Positions 43,154 to 53,203 are shown, counted from the first letter of the stretch. The stretch: DNA of 64,000 nt from Candidatus Accumulibacter sp. ACC003 (GCF_907163085.1 NZ_CAJQTX010000001.1:1-64000); one strand, 5' to 3'. Program-made: numbers and translations. Notes: a model not told the origin generated them from the sequence alone.

Positions 43154-44427
43154 CGGAAGTCGAAGCTTTCGCAGTGGATCGCCTGGTCGGCAACGCCGCG
43201 CTGCCGCAGAGCCGGCGTGATCGCCGCCAACAGCGCCGGCGGACCACACATCTGTACCTGCCTGTCGGCGAGCCCGGACACCCGCTCGAGCACGCGAGCC
43301 AGGTCGGGCTGGTCGTCGCCGGACGCCTCGTCGAGCAATTCAAACAGACGGTCTTCGTTGGCAAGTTCGTGCAGTTCGTCGACAAAGGCGGCGTCGCTTC
43401 GCTGGCGATACAGGTAGATCAGCGTCGTTGGCTGCTGGCAGCGCTCGGCACGCAGCCTGGCGATGAACGGCGTGATGCCGATGCCGCCGGCTACCCACAG
43501 TTGCGGTGCCGTCTGTAGCGCGTCGAGAAAGTTGCCGAAGGGGCCCTCGAGACGCACCAGCACGCCTGGCTCGAGCGCCTGGATGCGGCGCGAGCAGGGG
43601 CCCAGCGCCTTGACGGTGATCCGCAAGCGGCCCGCGTGGTCGCTGGCGCTGACGGTGAACGGATGGTATTCGCCGCAGCCGCGGTAGTGGACGCCGTCGG
43701 CGAACGCGGCGAGGACGAACTGGCCTGGCGTCACCACCAGCGCCGACGCGCAGGGCGCCAGCGACGCTTCGATGGTGTCGGCGGCCGCGGTGTCGACCTG
43801 CGTCACCCGATAGGGATGGGCGCTCAGGCCAAGGTCGCTGGCCAGCAGGCGCCAGGCCAGAGCGGCCATTGCCAGGGTCAGCAGGGCGAGAAACATCGGG
43901 TCATTGCCGAGCAGTACGTAGATGTGCGTCAGGCCGAGGAGCGCGCCGGCGCCGAGGACGAAATGAAATGCGCGCCAGCGTCGGTAGGGCAGGTGTACGG
44001 CGAAAGTCGTCGTCAGGCCGAGCATCAGCAGCAGCAGTCCGCCCCAGCCCAACCACAGCGGCCACGATTGCGCACCCGGGTCGAGCGTTTGCCAGGCCAG
44101 TTGCGGCGCTTCTGCCCAGCCGTCGAGCGCCAGCGCCAGCGGGTGGCCGAGTAGCAGCAGATAGGCGACCAGGCCGCAACGATGGTGCCAGCGATAGCTC
44201 AGCTCAAGGCCGCCGAGGAGTTTCGCCAGGTGCGCCTGACGGACCATCAGCAGCAAGCTGGCGACGAGCAGGCCGCTGGCCGCCCAGCCGCTGACGATGC
44301 CGACGCTGCGCCACGGCGTCAGGCCGCCGGGGAAGGCCCAGACGACGGCGGCGAGTGTGATCGACAGCGCCGCCAGCGGCGCCACGGCGCGGCGGATCGC
44401 GGAAACCGAGGTGGCGGCGGCGGTCAC
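43150..44427 (-). CDS. Ferric reductase-like transmembrane flavoprotein (FAD/NAD-binding)
   Basis: 425 residues from GTG 44427. About six hydrophobic helices in the first 210 residues form a ferric-reductase-like membrane domain with paired His (YRWHHRCGLVAYLLLLGHPLAL; FHFVLGAGALLGLTHIYVLL) suited to b-haem. The C-terminal half is a ferredoxin-NADP-reductase-type module: HPFTVS (flavin binding), GPFGNFL, WVAGGIGITPFIARL (NAD-binding) and QVQMCGPPALL. It should move electrons from NAD(P)H across the membrane to the cytochrome b5 partner or an extracytoplasmic acceptor. It overlaps both neighbours by 4 bp. Confidence 0.87.
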   Translation of the reverse strand: MTAAATSVSAIRRAVAPLAALSITLAAVVWAFPGGLTPWRSVGIVSGWAASGLLVASLLLMVRQAHLAKLLGGLELSYRWHHRCGLVAYLLLLGHPLALALDGWAEAPQLAWQTLDPGAQSWPLWLGWGGLLLLMLGLTTTFAVHLPYRRWRAFHFVLGAGALLGLTHIYVLLGNDPMFLALLTLAMAALAWRLLASDLGLSAHPYRVTQVDTAAADTIEASLAPCASALVVTPGQFVLAAFADGVHYRGCGEYHPFTVSASDHAGRLRITVKALGPCSRRIQALEPGVLVRLEGPFGNFLDALQTAPQLWVAGGIGITPFIARLRAERCQQPTTLIYLYRQRSDAAFVDELHELANEDRLFELLDEASGDDQPDLARVLERVSGLADRQVQMCGPPALLAAITPALRQRGVADQAIHCESFDFR

Positions 44428-44834
44428 TGCAGCCTGCCGCGGGCACGCAGCTTGTCACAAGCCGCTTCGCGCGGTGGCGCCAGTTCAGTCCCGGCACGAT
44501 GGGCGCGCGCGGCCATTTCGGCGTGGTGAGCGTTCTGGTACGTCTTGCAGTCGTCGTAGCTTGTGAAGCGGCGCATCGTTCGCTGCTGCTCGACGCGCTC
44601 GTCGGGAGTCATGAACTGCCAGCCGTAGGTGTTCTGGCGGGCGGCGTACCAGGGACCTTCGGCGAGCGCTGCAGCGAGCAAGAGCAGCCACAGCACGCTC
44701 GCCAGCAGGGTCGTGCGCAGGAGTTTGTTGATCACATCGAGCGTCCCTGGCGTCTGTTTCTCGGCGCCGGAGTTCAGGCCTTTGCCGGCTAGCGCCGAAA
44801 ATAGCTCGTCGGCCGCCGTGTCAATCATGCCCAT
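44424..44834 (-). CDS. Small membrane-anchored protein of the flavocytochrome operon
   Basis: 136 residues from ATG 44834 (or 130 from ATG 44828). One transmembrane helix (LLRTTLLASVLWLLLLAAALA, about 45-65) is followed by a polar, presumably periplasmic tail with two Cys and many Arg/His. No family is recognised. Its stop overlaps the GTG of the reductase gene, so it belongs to the same operon. An insertion sequence sits just 39 bp upstream of the ATG, separating this operon from its original promoter region. Confidence 0.65.
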   Translation of the reverse strand: MGMIDTAADELFSALAGKGLNSGAEKQTPGTLDVINKLLRTTLLASVLWLLLLAAALAEGPWYAARQNTYGWQFMTPDERVEQQRTMRRFTSYDDCKTYQNAHHAEMAARAHRAGTELAPPREAACDKLRARGRLQ

Positions 44835-44860
44835 TTCAGATCTCGCCGACAAGTCGAACA

Positions 44861-44872
44861 GCAACAAGCGCC
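44861..44872. repeat. Target-site duplication, left copy
   Basis: GCAACAAGCGCC here is identical to 46779-46790 on the other side of the insertion sequence. ISAs1-type elements usually duplicate 8-10 bp; the 12-base identity may include two chance matches. Confidence 0.85.
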
Positions 44873-44889
44873 AGGGTGGATTTGTCCTC
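44873..44889 (+). repeat. IS left terminal inverted repeat
   Basis: Pairs with 46762-46778 at 13 of 17 positions, with the shared core ATTTGT and CTC. The outermost base directly follows the target duplication. Confidence 0.75.
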
Positions 44890-44965
44890 TCAGGCAACGC
44901 ACAGGCAATCAAGCAGTTAGTTCTTCCCCCTGGACATTCGCGCCGGAAGTCCGTATAAATGGCGC

Positions 44966-46752
44966 ATGGAAAGCGTTCTTGGTGCATTGCGTGTTCGCTT
45001 GGTGGGCAAGAGCGAAGAGGCTCGCTATCGGGAGTTGATGGCAGAGCATCACTACCTGGGCGACCTGGCGAAGATCGGGCACACGCTTTGGTACGTGGCC
45101 ACCTACGGCGAAAAGTGGACGGCCTTGCTGAGTTTCTCTGCGGCGGCCTGGAAATGCGGCGTTCGTGACCGCTGGATCGGCTGGGACTATCGGCATCAGT
45201 ACGATCGCTTGGGCCTGGTCGCCAACAATAGTCGCTTTCTGATCCTTCCCGATTGGCATTACCCCAATCTCGGCTCCAAGGTGCTCTCGCTGTGCGAGCG
45301 ACGGATCGCAGAGGACTGGCAGGCGCATTTCGGGAAGCCGCTGTTACTGCTGGAGACCTTTGTGGACCCCTCGCGCTTCCAGGGGACCGTCTATCGCGCC
45401 GCGAACTGGACGCCTCTGGGGCTGACGCAAGGCTTTCGCCGCACCCGAGAAGGCTACAGCGCCCACCCGACGTCGCCCAAAGTTGTCTTTGTTCGCCCCT
45501 TGCAGGCGGACGCTCGCGGCCAACTTTCCCGCTCGATACTCAACCCCCGCTATCGCACAGGAGCGCCCAGGATGATGCTCACCGCCGAACAGATGCGCAC
45601 GCTTCCCGATTTCTTTACCGGCATCGCCGACCCGCGGCGCGCGCAAGGAAGACGCCATCCCCTGCCGGCCGTGCTGGCCATCGCCACGGCGGCGGCGTTG
45701 TGCGGAATGCAGGGCTACAAAGCCATCGCCGGGTGGGCCAAAGACCTCACACCGAAAGCACGCGAGCGTTTCCGCTGTCGTCGCGAGAAGGGCGTTTACC
45801 GCGTACCCAGCGAGTTCATCATTCGTGACGTCCTGATCCGCGTCGATCCCACGGCACTCGACCAAGCGTGTCAGCAGTGGAACAAGGCCTATGCTCAAGA
45901 CGACCCCAGTCTGGCGGTCGACGGCAAGACCATGCGCAATGCCCATGACGAGCACGGTCAGCAAACGCACATCATGAGTGTGGTCGGGCATCAGACCGGC
46001 GTCTACCACACCCAAAAAAAGTCGGCACCTTGCCCGTAAATGGCGGGGACGAGCTCAAGCAGACCAATGAAATCGGGATGTTCATACCCCTGCTCGATGC
46101 GATCGATATTCAGGGCAAGGACATCACCGCCGACGCGCTACTGACACAGCGCAAGCTGGCGACCTACCTGGTGGAGCGCAAGGCGCACTATCACTTCACG
46201 GTCAAAGGCAATCAGCCAACACTGCAAGCCGATATCGCGCTCCTCTTCCAGGATCGGAAGGGGGCAGACTTCATGGCGGTTTCGCCACCTGACCATGGTC
46301 GGATCGAGACTCGGCGTATTTGGTGCAGCAATGCCCTCAACGCCTATCTCGACTTCCCGCATGTCGGCCAGGTGTTCTTGATCGAGCGCGAAGTGCTGCA
46401 CAAGAAGAGCGGCAAGCGGACGCACGAAATCGCTCTCGGGATCACCAGTCGCCCTCCAGAACAGGCCAGCCCACAGCAAATCCTCGCCATCAATCGCGGC
46501 CATTGGTCGATAGAGAACCGCTGTCACTACGTCATCGACTGGAACTACGACGAGGACCGTAGCCGTATTCGGACTGGTTACGGACCCGAGAACATGTCAC
46601 GCCTGCGCCGCTTTGCCGTCGGAATCCTGCACCACTTCTCCGACGGCAAAACCAGCATTTCCGAAAAAATGCGCCACCTCAACCGCAACATCCGATTGGT
46701 CTTCGACTACCTGCGCATGACCAAAAATTCTACAGGCCACGTATCACCTTGA
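44966..46752 (+). CDS. DUF4338-ISAs1 transposase, expressed across a -1 slippery site
   Basis: The zero frame runs 44966-46039. Residues 1-190 are a DUF4338 domain (YRELMAEHHYLG, GWDYRHQYDRL, NSRFLILPDWHYPNLGSKVL), the domain of DruA in Druantia defence. ISAs1 transposase sequence follows (MMLTAEQMRTLPDFFTGIAD, first catalytic Asp in LAVDGKTM). Just before 46021 is A_AAA_AAG. A -1 shift there continues directly into VGTLPVNGGDELK with the second Asp (DITADALLTQ) and the Glu (HWSIENRCHYVIDW), ending at 46752. That gives about 595 residues with a full DDE triad. Without shifting, a 357-residue DUF4338 product lacking two catalytic residues would be made. Alternatives are a homopolymer indel or a pseudogene. 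Confidence 0.85.
46015..46021 (+). promoter_or_regulatory. A_AAA_AAG slippery heptamer for -1 frameshifting in the transposase
   Basis: The zero-frame codons are CAA AAA AAG, exactly the dnaX-type heptamer. The -1 frame resumes at GTC (46021) with conserved transposase sequence, and the zero frame terminates 18 bp later. A weak CCCG/CGGG stem (46033-46047) lies downstream. I see no strong upstream Shine-Dalgarno-like stimulator. Confidence 0.6.
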
Positions 46753-46761
46753 TCCCGGCAC

Positions 46762-46778
46762 GAGAACAAATTTACCGT
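46762..46778 (-). repeat. IS right terminal inverted repeat
   Basis: Reverse complement of the left end with four mismatches. The last base precedes the right copy of the 12-bp target duplication. Confidence 0.75.
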
Positions 46779-46790
46779 GCAACAAGCGCC
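46779..46790. repeat. Target-site duplication, right copy
   Basis: GCAACAAGCGCC, identical to 44861-44872. Confidence 0.85.
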
Positions 46791-47271
46791 GTGCCCACGC
46801 TTGAGCGCTGTCGGCGAGGGCGATTTGCGCCGCGTCTGACGCCTGGCCCGGCCGTGCGGCAGCGCCGCGTAGGAGCGGCTGACAATGCCGCTGGTCGCCG
46901 CCCGCTGCGGCCGCTGTCACGAGCGCTCGGGCGTCGGCGCCGGCCGTCAACGGGTTTCGACCCTTGGCGTATTGCTGTAGAATCTTGTGCTTTTCGTATG
47001 CAGTGCGGTGAGGTCACCGTACCGACATGGACGCGAAACCAGCCCGGAGAAGTTCCCCGATGGCGAGCTCGCCGGCCAGCGGATGTTTTGCAGGCACTCT
47101 TGAAGAACCATTGCCTTGTGCATGGCGCACTCGGCGGGTTTTGCAGGCTTGCTTGCCAGCCGCTTACCTGCCGCCTCTTCGGTCTGGCTGCCCGGCGCTG
47201 CCGGACCGTGCCAGCTCTCCCGGCCGACCCGGGGTCCACCTACCTTTCAGCCCGTATCACAAGGATTCTTA
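46791..47271. other. Intergenic region upstream of tig
   Basis: About 480 bp with no convincing gene on either strand. It was contiguous with the flavocytochrome operon before the IS inserted, so it should hold that operon's original promoter on the minus strand. For tig, a good -10 (TAGAAT, 46978-46983) is seen without a clear -35. The leader from there to the tig ATG would be about 280 nt. I see no RNA structure I recognise. Confidence 0.35.
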
Positions 47272-48615
47272 ATGGAAACGAATGCTGCCAATACCGACAC
47301 CGATGCACCCGCCGAAGCTGCTGTCGCAGCCGCCAACGCGCTCGAGCGGCGCATTGAGCTGTCGGTAGCCATCGCCGATCTCGAAAAAGACGTCGAGCTG
47401 CGCCTGAAGCGCCTCGGCAAAAACGTCAAGATGGCGGGCTTTCGGCCGGGCAAGGTACCGTCGCAGATTATCAGGCAGCAGTATGGCGACCAGGCGCGCA
47501 GCGATGCTCTGGGCGAGATTCTCAAGGCGCAGTTCAGCGATGCCGTGAGCGCGCAGCAATTGCGTATCGCCGGTACGCCGCAGATCGAGTCGAAGGATGG
47601 CGGCAGCACGACGCATATTGAGTTCTCGGCGGTTTTCGAAGTATTTCCCGAGATTGTTCTGAGCGCCATCGCCGATCTGCAAGTCGAGCGACCCGTCCTT
47701 GAAGTCGGCGTCACCGAAATTGACGGGACGATCGAAATCCTGCGCAAACAACGTGTCCGTTATGATCCTGTCGATCGTGCGGCGGCCACCTCTGACCGGG
47801 TGAGCATCGATTTCCTCGGCAAGAAGGACGGTGTGCCCTTCCAGGGTGGCCAGGGCCAGGACTACCAGTTTGTCCTCGGCGAAGGCCGGATGTTGCCGGA
47901 CTTCGAGAGTGCCGTCATCGGTACCCGCCCGGGCGAAAGCAAGTCCTTCGAGATGACTTTCCCGAGCGAGTATTTCTCCAAGGAATTGGCGGGTCAGACG
48001 GTGACTTTCGAGATCACCGTCAAGGAAGTCGGTGAGCCGATCCTGCCGGAAGTGGATGCCGACTTTGCCAAGGCGCTCGGCGTCGAAGACGGGGATCTGG
48101 CCAAGATGCGTTCCGAGATCGAGGACAACCTGCGGCGCGAGGTCAAGAAGCGTCTGCAGGGCAAGGTCACGACGCAGGTCATGGATTCGTTGCTGCAGGC
48201 CAACCCGATCGACGTTCCCCTGGCGCTGGTCGACAGGGAAATCGAGCGCTTGACGCAACTGGCGCGCCAGGATATGGAACAGCGCGGCATGAAGGTGAAG
48301 GACGTGCCGATGCAGCGCGAGTGGTTTGTCGAGCAGGCGACGCGCCGGGTACGCCTCGGGCTGATTCTTTCCGAGATCGTCAAGCAGAACGGACTGCAGG
48401 CCAGACCGGAGCAGGTGCGAGCGCTGGTCGAAGAGTCGGCAAAGAGTTACGAGCATCCGGAAGAGGTCGTCCGCTGGTACTATGCGCAGCCTGAACGCCT
48501 CGGTGATTTCGAGAGTGAGGCGATGGAGGTCAACGTCGTAGACTGGATGCTGGCCGGCGCGCAGGTGCTTGACAAGCCAGCGGTTTTCGCTGAGTTGATG
48601 GGCCAGGCGTCCTGA
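47272..48615 (+). CDS. tig: Trigger factor, ribosome-associated chaperone / peptidyl-prolyl isomerase
   Basis: 447 residues. The N-terminal ribosome-binding domain has the signature GFRPGKVP (about residues 55-62). The FKBP-type PPIase domain follows ([51 protein letters not shown]), then a helical chaperone domain. ATG 47272 has AAGGA at 47261-47265; the frame is open further upstream, but that sequence is not family-like. It heads the tig-clpP-clpX-lon block, 32 bp before clpP, the usual order in proteobacteria. Confidence 0.96.
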   Translation: METNAANTDTDAPAEAAVAAANALERRIELSVAIADLEKDVELRLKRLGKNVKMAGFRPGKVPSQIIRQQYGDQARSDALGEILKAQFSDAVSAQQLRIAGTPQIESKDGGSTTHIEFSAVFEVFPEIVLSAIADLQVERPVLEVGVTEIDGTIEILRKQRVRYDPVDRAAATSDRVSIDFLGKKDGVPFQGGQGQDYQFVLGEGRMLPDFESAVIGTRPGESKSFEMTFPSEYFSKELAGQTVTFEITVKEVGEPILPEVDADFAKALGVEDGDLAKMRSEIEDNLRREVKKRLQGKVTTQVMDSLLQANPIDVPLALVDREIERLTQLARQDMEQRGMKVKDVPMQREWFVEQATRRVRLGLILSEIVKQNGLQARPEQVRALVEESAKSYEHPEEVVRWYYAQPERLGDFESEAMEVNVVDWMLAGAQVLDKPAVFAELMGQAS

Positions 48616-48647
48616 ATATGCAGCGGTCTGCAAGCAGAGGAGCCGAG

Positions 48648-49277
48648 ATGAGTATTGACCACGGCAGCAACTGGAATCCGCAGGGGCTCGGTTTGGTCCC
48701 GATGGTAATCGAGCAGAGTGGTCGGGGCGAACGCGCCTACGATATCTACTCGCGCTTGCTCAGGGAACGGGTGATTTTCCTGGTCGGCCCGGTGAATGAC
48801 GTCACCGCCAATCTGGTGGTTGCGCAGTTGCTTTTTCTGGAAGCCGATAATCCCGACAAGGACGTCCACTTCTACATCAACTCGCCGGGTGGCTCGGTGT
48901 CGGCTGGCCTGTCGATCTACGACACCATGCAATTCATCAAGCCGGACGTGTCTACACTGTGCATGGGACAGGCGTGTTCGATGGGCGCTTTCCTGCTTAC
49001 CGCCGGGACGCATGGCAAGCGTTTCGCCTTGCCCAATTCGCGGGTGATGATTCACCAGCCGATGGGTGGCTTTCAGGGGCAGGCTTCGGACATCGCGATT
49101 CACGCCAAGGAAATTCTGTCGCTGCGCGCCAAGCTCAACGAGTTGATGGCGCAGCACACCGGACAGCCGATCGAGCGCATCGAACGCGACACTGATCGCG
49201 ACAATTTCCTTTCGGCGCAGGAAGCGGCCGAATATGGTCTGATCGACAAGGTGCTGGCCAATCGGGACGCACTTTGA
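48648..49277 (+). CDS. clpP: ATP-dependent Clp protease proteolytic subunit
   Basis: 209 residues, the self-compartmentalising serine protease that partners ClpX. Catalytic Ser is in [12 protein letters not shown] and His in [12 protein letters not shown]. The catalytic Asp lies in the [12 protein letters not shown] region. The start at ATG 48648 has AGAGGAG upstream. The short leader [23 protein letters not shown] is the normal propeptide region. Confidence 0.97.
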   Translation: MSIDHGSNWNPQGLGLVPMVIEQSGRGERAYDIYSRLLRERVIFLVGPVNDVTANLVVAQLLFLEADNPDKDVHFYINSPGGSVSAGLSIYDTMQFIKPDVSTLCMGQACSMGAFLLTAGTHGKRFALPNSRVMIHQPMGGFQGQASDIAIHAKEILSLRAKLNELMAQHTGQPIERIERDTDRDNFLSAQEAAEYGLIDKVLANRDAL

Positions 49278-49324
49278 TGTCGCGTCCAGCTAGTCTCGAT
49301 ACCGATCGACAGTGAGGTAGGCGA

Positions 49325-50599
49325 ATGTCGGAAAAGAAAAGTGGCAGCGAGAAGCTGCTGTACTGCTCATTCTGTGGCAAGAGTCAGCATGAGGTGAAGA
49401 AACTGATTGCCGGGCCGTCGGTGTTCATCTGCGATGAGTGCATCGAGCTGTGCAACGATATCGTCCGTGACGAAATCGCCGGCGATCAGGGTGGCAAGGG
49501 CGCCGATGGCGATCTGCTGCCGACGCCGAAGGAAATCGCGGCCCTCCTCGACCAGTACGTGATCGGGCAGAACCAGGCCAAGCGGATTCTGTCGGTGGCG
49601 GTGTACAACCATTACAAGCGCTTGCGTCACCACGGCAAGTCCGGCGACGACGTCGAACTGGCGAAGAGCAACATCCTGCTGATCGGCCCAACCGGGTCGG
49701 GCAAGACGCTGTTGGCGCAGACGCTCGCCCGGATGCTCGACGTGCCCTTCGTGATGGCCGATGCGACGACGCTGACCGAAGCGGGTTACGTTGGCGAAGA
49801 CGTCGAGAACATCATTCAGAAATTGCTGCAGAAAGCTGATTACGATACCGACAAGGCACAGCGCGGCATCGTCTACATCGACGAGATCGACAAGATCTCG
49901 CGCAAGTCGGACAACCCGTCGATCACCCGCGACGTTTCGGGCGAGGGCGTGCAGCAGGCGCTGCTCAAGCTGATCGAAGGGACGGTTGCGTCGGTGCCGC
50001 CGCAGGGCGGGCGTAAGCATCCGAACCAGGACTTCGTGCAGGTCGATACGACAAACATCCTGTTCGTTTGTGGCGGCGCCTTCGATGGCCTCGAAAAAGT
50101 CATTCGCGCGCGCTCGGAGCGCGGCGGTATCGGCTTCGGTGCCGAAGTGAAAAGCAAGGACAACAAGAAGGCGATCGGCGAGATCCTGCGTAGCGTCGAG
50201 CCCGAGGACCTGATCAAATTTGGCCTGATTCCCGAGTTGATCGGGCGACTGCCGGTGCTGGCGACGCTCGAGGAGCTGTCGGTCGCGGCGCTCGTCGAGA
50301 TTCTCGTTGAGCCCAAGAACGCGCTGGTCAAGCAGTACCAGAAACTTTTCGCGATGGAAGGTGTGGCACTCGAAATACGCCCGGCGGCGATGATGGCCAT
50401 CGCCAAGAGAGCGCTTGAAAGGAAGACCGGTGCGCGCGGCCTGCGTTCGATTCTCGAGTCGGTCTTGCTGGACACCATGTACGAACTGCCCGGCATGGAC
50501 AATGTCTCAGAGGTCATTGTCGACGAGAACACGATCGTTGGCGACGCCCAGCCCATCCTGATCTATGCGGGGCAATCGAAGGTATCCGGCGGCAACTGA
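49325..50599 (+). CDS. clpX: ATP-dependent Clp protease ATP-binding subunit ClpX
   Basis: 424 residues. The N-terminal zinc-binding domain has CSFCGKS and CDECIELC. The AAA+ core has Walker A GPTGSGKT, Walker [11 protein letters not shown], pore loop [11 protein letters not shown] and sensor motifs. The ClpP-contacting IGF-type loop is represented by GIGFGAE. It unfolds and delivers substrates to ClpP. GAGGTAGGCG precedes the ATG. It is 47 bp after clpP with no terminator between them. Confidence 0.97.
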   Translation: MSEKKSGSEKLLYCSFCGKSQHEVKKLIAGPSVFICDECIELCNDIVRDEIAGDQGGKGADGDLLPTPKEIAALLDQYVIGQNQAKRILSVAVYNHYKRLRHHGKSGDDVELAKSNILLIGPTGSGKTLLAQTLARMLDVPFVMADATTLTEAGYVGEDVENIIQKLLQKADYDTDKAQRGIVYIDEIDKISRKSDNPSITRDVSGEGVQQALLKLIEGTVASVPPQGGRKHPNQDFVQVDTTNILFVCGGAFDGLEKVIRARSERGGIGFGAEVKSKDNKKAIGEILRSVEPEDLIKFGLIPELIGRLPVLATLEELSVAALVEILVEPKNALVKQYQKLFAMEGVALEIRPAAMMAIAKRALERKTGARGLRSILESVLLDTMYELPGMDNVSEVIVDENTIVGDAQPILIYAGQSKVSGGN

Positions 50600-50620
50600 T
50601 GTGCTGGCCGCGGCTGGCGG

Positions 50621-50648
50621 CTTGAAATATGGGTTCGTGCCACCATCT
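50621..50648 (+). promoter_or_regulatory. Sigma32-type heat-shock promoter of lon
   Basis: CTTGAAA (50621-50627), 13 bp, then CACCATCT (50641-50648) matches the RpoH consensus CTTGAAA-N11-16-CCCCATNT with one mismatch. It lies between clpX and lon, about 32 bp before the lon ATG, so lon can be induced independently of clpPX. Confidence 0.7.
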
Positions 50649-50679
50649 CGGAGCATGGACCTCAACCTAAAGGGCACAA

Positions 50680-53100
50680 ATGTCTGCAACCCCCAAGTTG
50701 GCTAGCGAGCTAGTCGAACTGCCGCTATTGCCTCTGCGCGACGTGGTGGTCTTTCCGCACATGGTGATTCCACTTTTCGTCGGACGACCGAAGTCGATCA
50801 AAGCCCTTGAAGTCGCGATGGAAGCGGGCAAGAACATCCTGCTCGTCGCCCAGAAGTCTGCCGTCAAGGACGAACCCGAAGCCGAGGATCTCTACGACAT
50901 CGGCTGTGTGGCCAATATCCTGCAGATGCTGAAGTTGCCCGATGGCACCGTCAAGGTGCTGGTCGAAGGCACGCAGCGTGCGCGTCTGGATGCCATCGAA
51001 TCGCGCGACGAAATGTTCTTCGCGCGCACCCGCCCGGTGCTCGCCGATGATGAGGTCAATCACGAGGTCGAGGCCTTGCGGCGTGCGGTGATCGCGCAGT
51101 TCGACCAGTACGTCAAGCTGAACAAGAAAATTCCGCCGGAGATCCTGACCTCGATCGCCGGCATCGAAGAGGCGGGACGGCTGGCCGATACGATCGCCGC
51201 GCACCTGCCGCTGAAGCTCGAGCAGAAGCAGGAAGTCCTCGAGATGTTCGACATCCGCGCGCGCATCGAACGACTGCTGACGCAGCTCGAAGCCGAGATC
51301 GATATTCTCCAGGTCGAGAAGCGGATCCGCGGTCGCGTCAAGCGTCAGATGGAAAAGAGCCAGCGCGAGTACTACCTCAACGAGCAGGTCAAAGCGATCC
51401 AGAAGGAGCTCGGCGAAGGCGAAGACGGCGCCGACATGGAGGATCTCGACCGCAAGGTCAAGCTGGCTGGAATGGGCAAGGAGGGGCTCGCCAAGGCGCA
51501 GGCGGAACTTCGTAAGCTCAAACTGATGTCGCCGATGTCAGCCGAAGCGACGGTGGTGCGCAATTTCATCGAAACGCTGATTGGCCTGCCGTGGCGCAAG
51601 CGGACGCGAACCAGCAAGGACCTGGCGGCGGCCGGCAAGATTCTCGACACCGATCACTGGGGCCTGGAAAAGGTCAAGGAAAGGATCATCGAGTATCTCG
51701 CCGTGCAACAACGTGTTGACCGGCTCAAGGCGCCGATTCTCTGCCTGGTTGGTCCTCCCGGCGTTGGCAAGACGTCGCTTGGCCAGTCGATAGCCAGGGC
51801 AACCGGCCGCAAATTTGTCCGCATGAGCCTCGGCGGCGTACGCGACGAGGCCGAAATTCGTGGCCACCGGCGGACCTATATCGGCTCGATGCCCGGCAAG
51901 ATTCTCCAGAACATGAGCAAGATCGGCGTCAAGAACCCCTTGTTCCTGCTCGATGAAGTCGACAAGATGGGCCAGGACTTCCGCGGCGACCCGAGTTCGG
52001 CACTGCTCGAGGTGCTCGATCCCGAGCAGAATTCGACCTTCGTCGATCACTACGTCGAAGTCGAGTACGATCTGTCGGAAGTGATGTTCGTGGCCACGGC
52101 CAATACGCTGAACATTCCGGCGCCGCTGCTCGATCGCATGGAAGTGATCAGGCTCTCGGGTTACACCGAAGACGAAAAGGTCAACATTGCGCTGCGCTAT
52201 CTGCTGCCCAAGCAGATCAAGAACAACGGCCTGCGCGCCAACGAACTGACGGTCGCCGAGAGCGCACTGCGCGACATCGTTCGCTACTACACGCGCGAGG
52301 CGGGGGTGCGGTCGCTGGAACGCGACATCTCCAAGATCTGCCGCAAGGTGGTGAAGACGCTGTTGCTGCGTCGGAGCCAGCAGAAAGTCGCGGTCAGCGC
52401 GCGCAACCTGGACAAGTTCCTCGGCGTTCGTCGCTTCAATTTTGGTGTCGCCGAGCGCGAGAACCAGGTCGGTCAGGTGACCGGGCTGGCGTGGACCGAG
52501 GTTGGCGGCGAATTACTGACCATCGAGTCGGTGGTTCTGCCGGGCAAAGGCAAGACGATCACCACCGGCAAGCTCGGCGAAGTGATGCAGGAGTCGGTGC
52601 AGGCGGCGGTTTCGGTGGTGCGCAAACGCGCCGCGTCGCTGGGAATCGACCATGATTTCTACCAGAAGAGCGACATTCACATCCATCTTCCGGAAGGCGC
52701 GATTCCCAAGGATGGACCGTCGGCCGGCGTCGGGATCTGCACGGCGCTGGTGTCGGTGCTGACCGGTATCCCGGTCCGCTGCGACGTGGCGATGACCGGC
52801 GAGATCACCCTGCGTGGCGAGGTTCTGCCGATTGGCGGGTTGAAGGAGAAACTGCTGGCGGCGGTCCGGGGCGGTCTGGCGCGGGTGCTGATTCCGGAGG
52901 AGAACGTTCGCGATCTCGCCGAGATTCCGGACAACATCAAGAACAAGCTGGAGATCATCCCGGTCAGGTGGATCGACCAGGTGCTCGAGCACGCGCTCGA
53001 ACGCAAGCCGGAAGCGCTGTCCGGCGAGGTGACGCCGACACCGGCGGCTGCCGGAGCGGCCGCCGACAGCCCTGGTGGGCAGGCGCTGATCACCCATTAG
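50680..53100 (+). CDS. lon: ATP-dependent Lon protease
   Basis: 806 residues. The N-terminal LonN substrate domain ([23 protein letters not shown]), a helical linker and the AAA+ module with Walker [12 protein letters not shown] and Walker [12 protein letters not shown] precede the Ser-Lys protease domain ([14 protein letters not shown], with the Lys about 43 residues later in [13 protein letters not shown]). A cytoplasmic quality-control protease. It is preceded by a sigma32-type promoter. hupB, which often follows lon in related bacteria, is absent; a tRNA pair follows instead. Confidence 0.97.
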   Translation: MSATPKLASELVELPLLPLRDVVVFPHMVIPLFVGRPKSIKALEVAMEAGKNILLVAQKSAVKDEPEAEDLYDIGCVANILQMLKLPDGTVKVLVEGTQRARLDAIESRDEMFFARTRPVLADDEVNHEVEALRRAVIAQFDQYVKLNKKIPPEILTSIAGIEEAGRLADTIAAHLPLKLEQKQEVLEMFDIRARIERLLTQLEAEIDILQVEKRIRGRVKRQMEKSQREYYLNEQVKAIQKELGEGEDGADMEDLDRKVKLAGMGKEGLAKAQAELRKLKLMSPMSAEATVVRNFIETLIGLPWRKRTRTSKDLAAAGKILDTDHWGLEKVKERIIEYLAVQQRVDRLKAPILCLVGPPGVGKTSLGQSIARATGRKFVRMSLGGVRDEAEIRGHRRTYIGSMPGKILQNMSKIGVKNPLFLLDEVDKMGQDFRGDPSSALLEVLDPEQNSTFVDHYVEVEYDLSEVMFVATANTLNIPAPLLDRMEVIRLSGYTEDEKVNIALRYLLPKQIKNNGLRANELTVAESALRDIVRYYTREAGVRSLERDISKICRKVVKTLLLRRSQQKVAVSARNLDKFLGVRRFNFGVAERENQVGQVTGLAWTEVGGELLTIESVVLPGKGKTITTGKLGEVMQESVQAAVSVVRKRAASLGIDHDFYQKSDIHIHLPEGAIPKDGPSAGVGICTALVSVLTGIPVRCDVAMTGEITLRGEVLPIGGLKEKLLAAVRGGLARVLIPEENVRDLAEIPDNIKNKLEIIPVRWIDQVLEHALERKPEALSGEVTPTPAAAGAAADSPGGQALITH

Positions 53101-53147
53101 GGCGATTGCCGGTAGCGTTCAGAGAGCGCTGCCGGCGCCGCTCGCTC

Positions 53148-53176
53148 TGGCCAAGTGGCCATGGATGCGCTAGAAT
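53148..53176 (+). promoter_or_regulatory. Promoter of the tRNA-Val/tRNA-Asp operon
   Basis: TGGCCA (53148-53153), 17 bp, TAGAAT (53171-53176), with a GC-rich discriminator CGCGCCTCCGCG after the -10, as expected for stringently controlled stable RNA genes. Confidence 0.5.
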
Positions 53177-53203
53177 CGCGCCTCCGCGTTGGGGTCTCAC
53201 GAC

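Larger units (their letters stand above)
44873..46778 (+). mobile_element. ISAs1-family insertion sequence carrying a DUF4338 domain
   Basis: A complete 1906-bp element. Its ends are imperfect inverted repeats: left AGGGTGGATTTGTCCTC and right (reverse complement) ACGGTAAATTTGTTCTC, 13 of 17 identical. They abut identical 12-bp flanks. It contains one transposase gene with a slippery site. It is longer than a typical ISAs1 element because of an N-terminal DUF4338 domain. The clean ends and duplication imply recent insertion, upstream of the flavocytochrome operon. Confidence 0.9.

Noticed and set aside
44966-45560. Druantia defence system
   Set aside because: Only a DUF4338 domain is present and it is part of an IS transposase with DDE residues; no druB-E or helicase gene is nearby.
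53101-53203. hupB expected after lon
   Set aside because: Only 103 bp separate lon from tRNA-Val and contain the tRNA promoter; no HU-like sequence is present.
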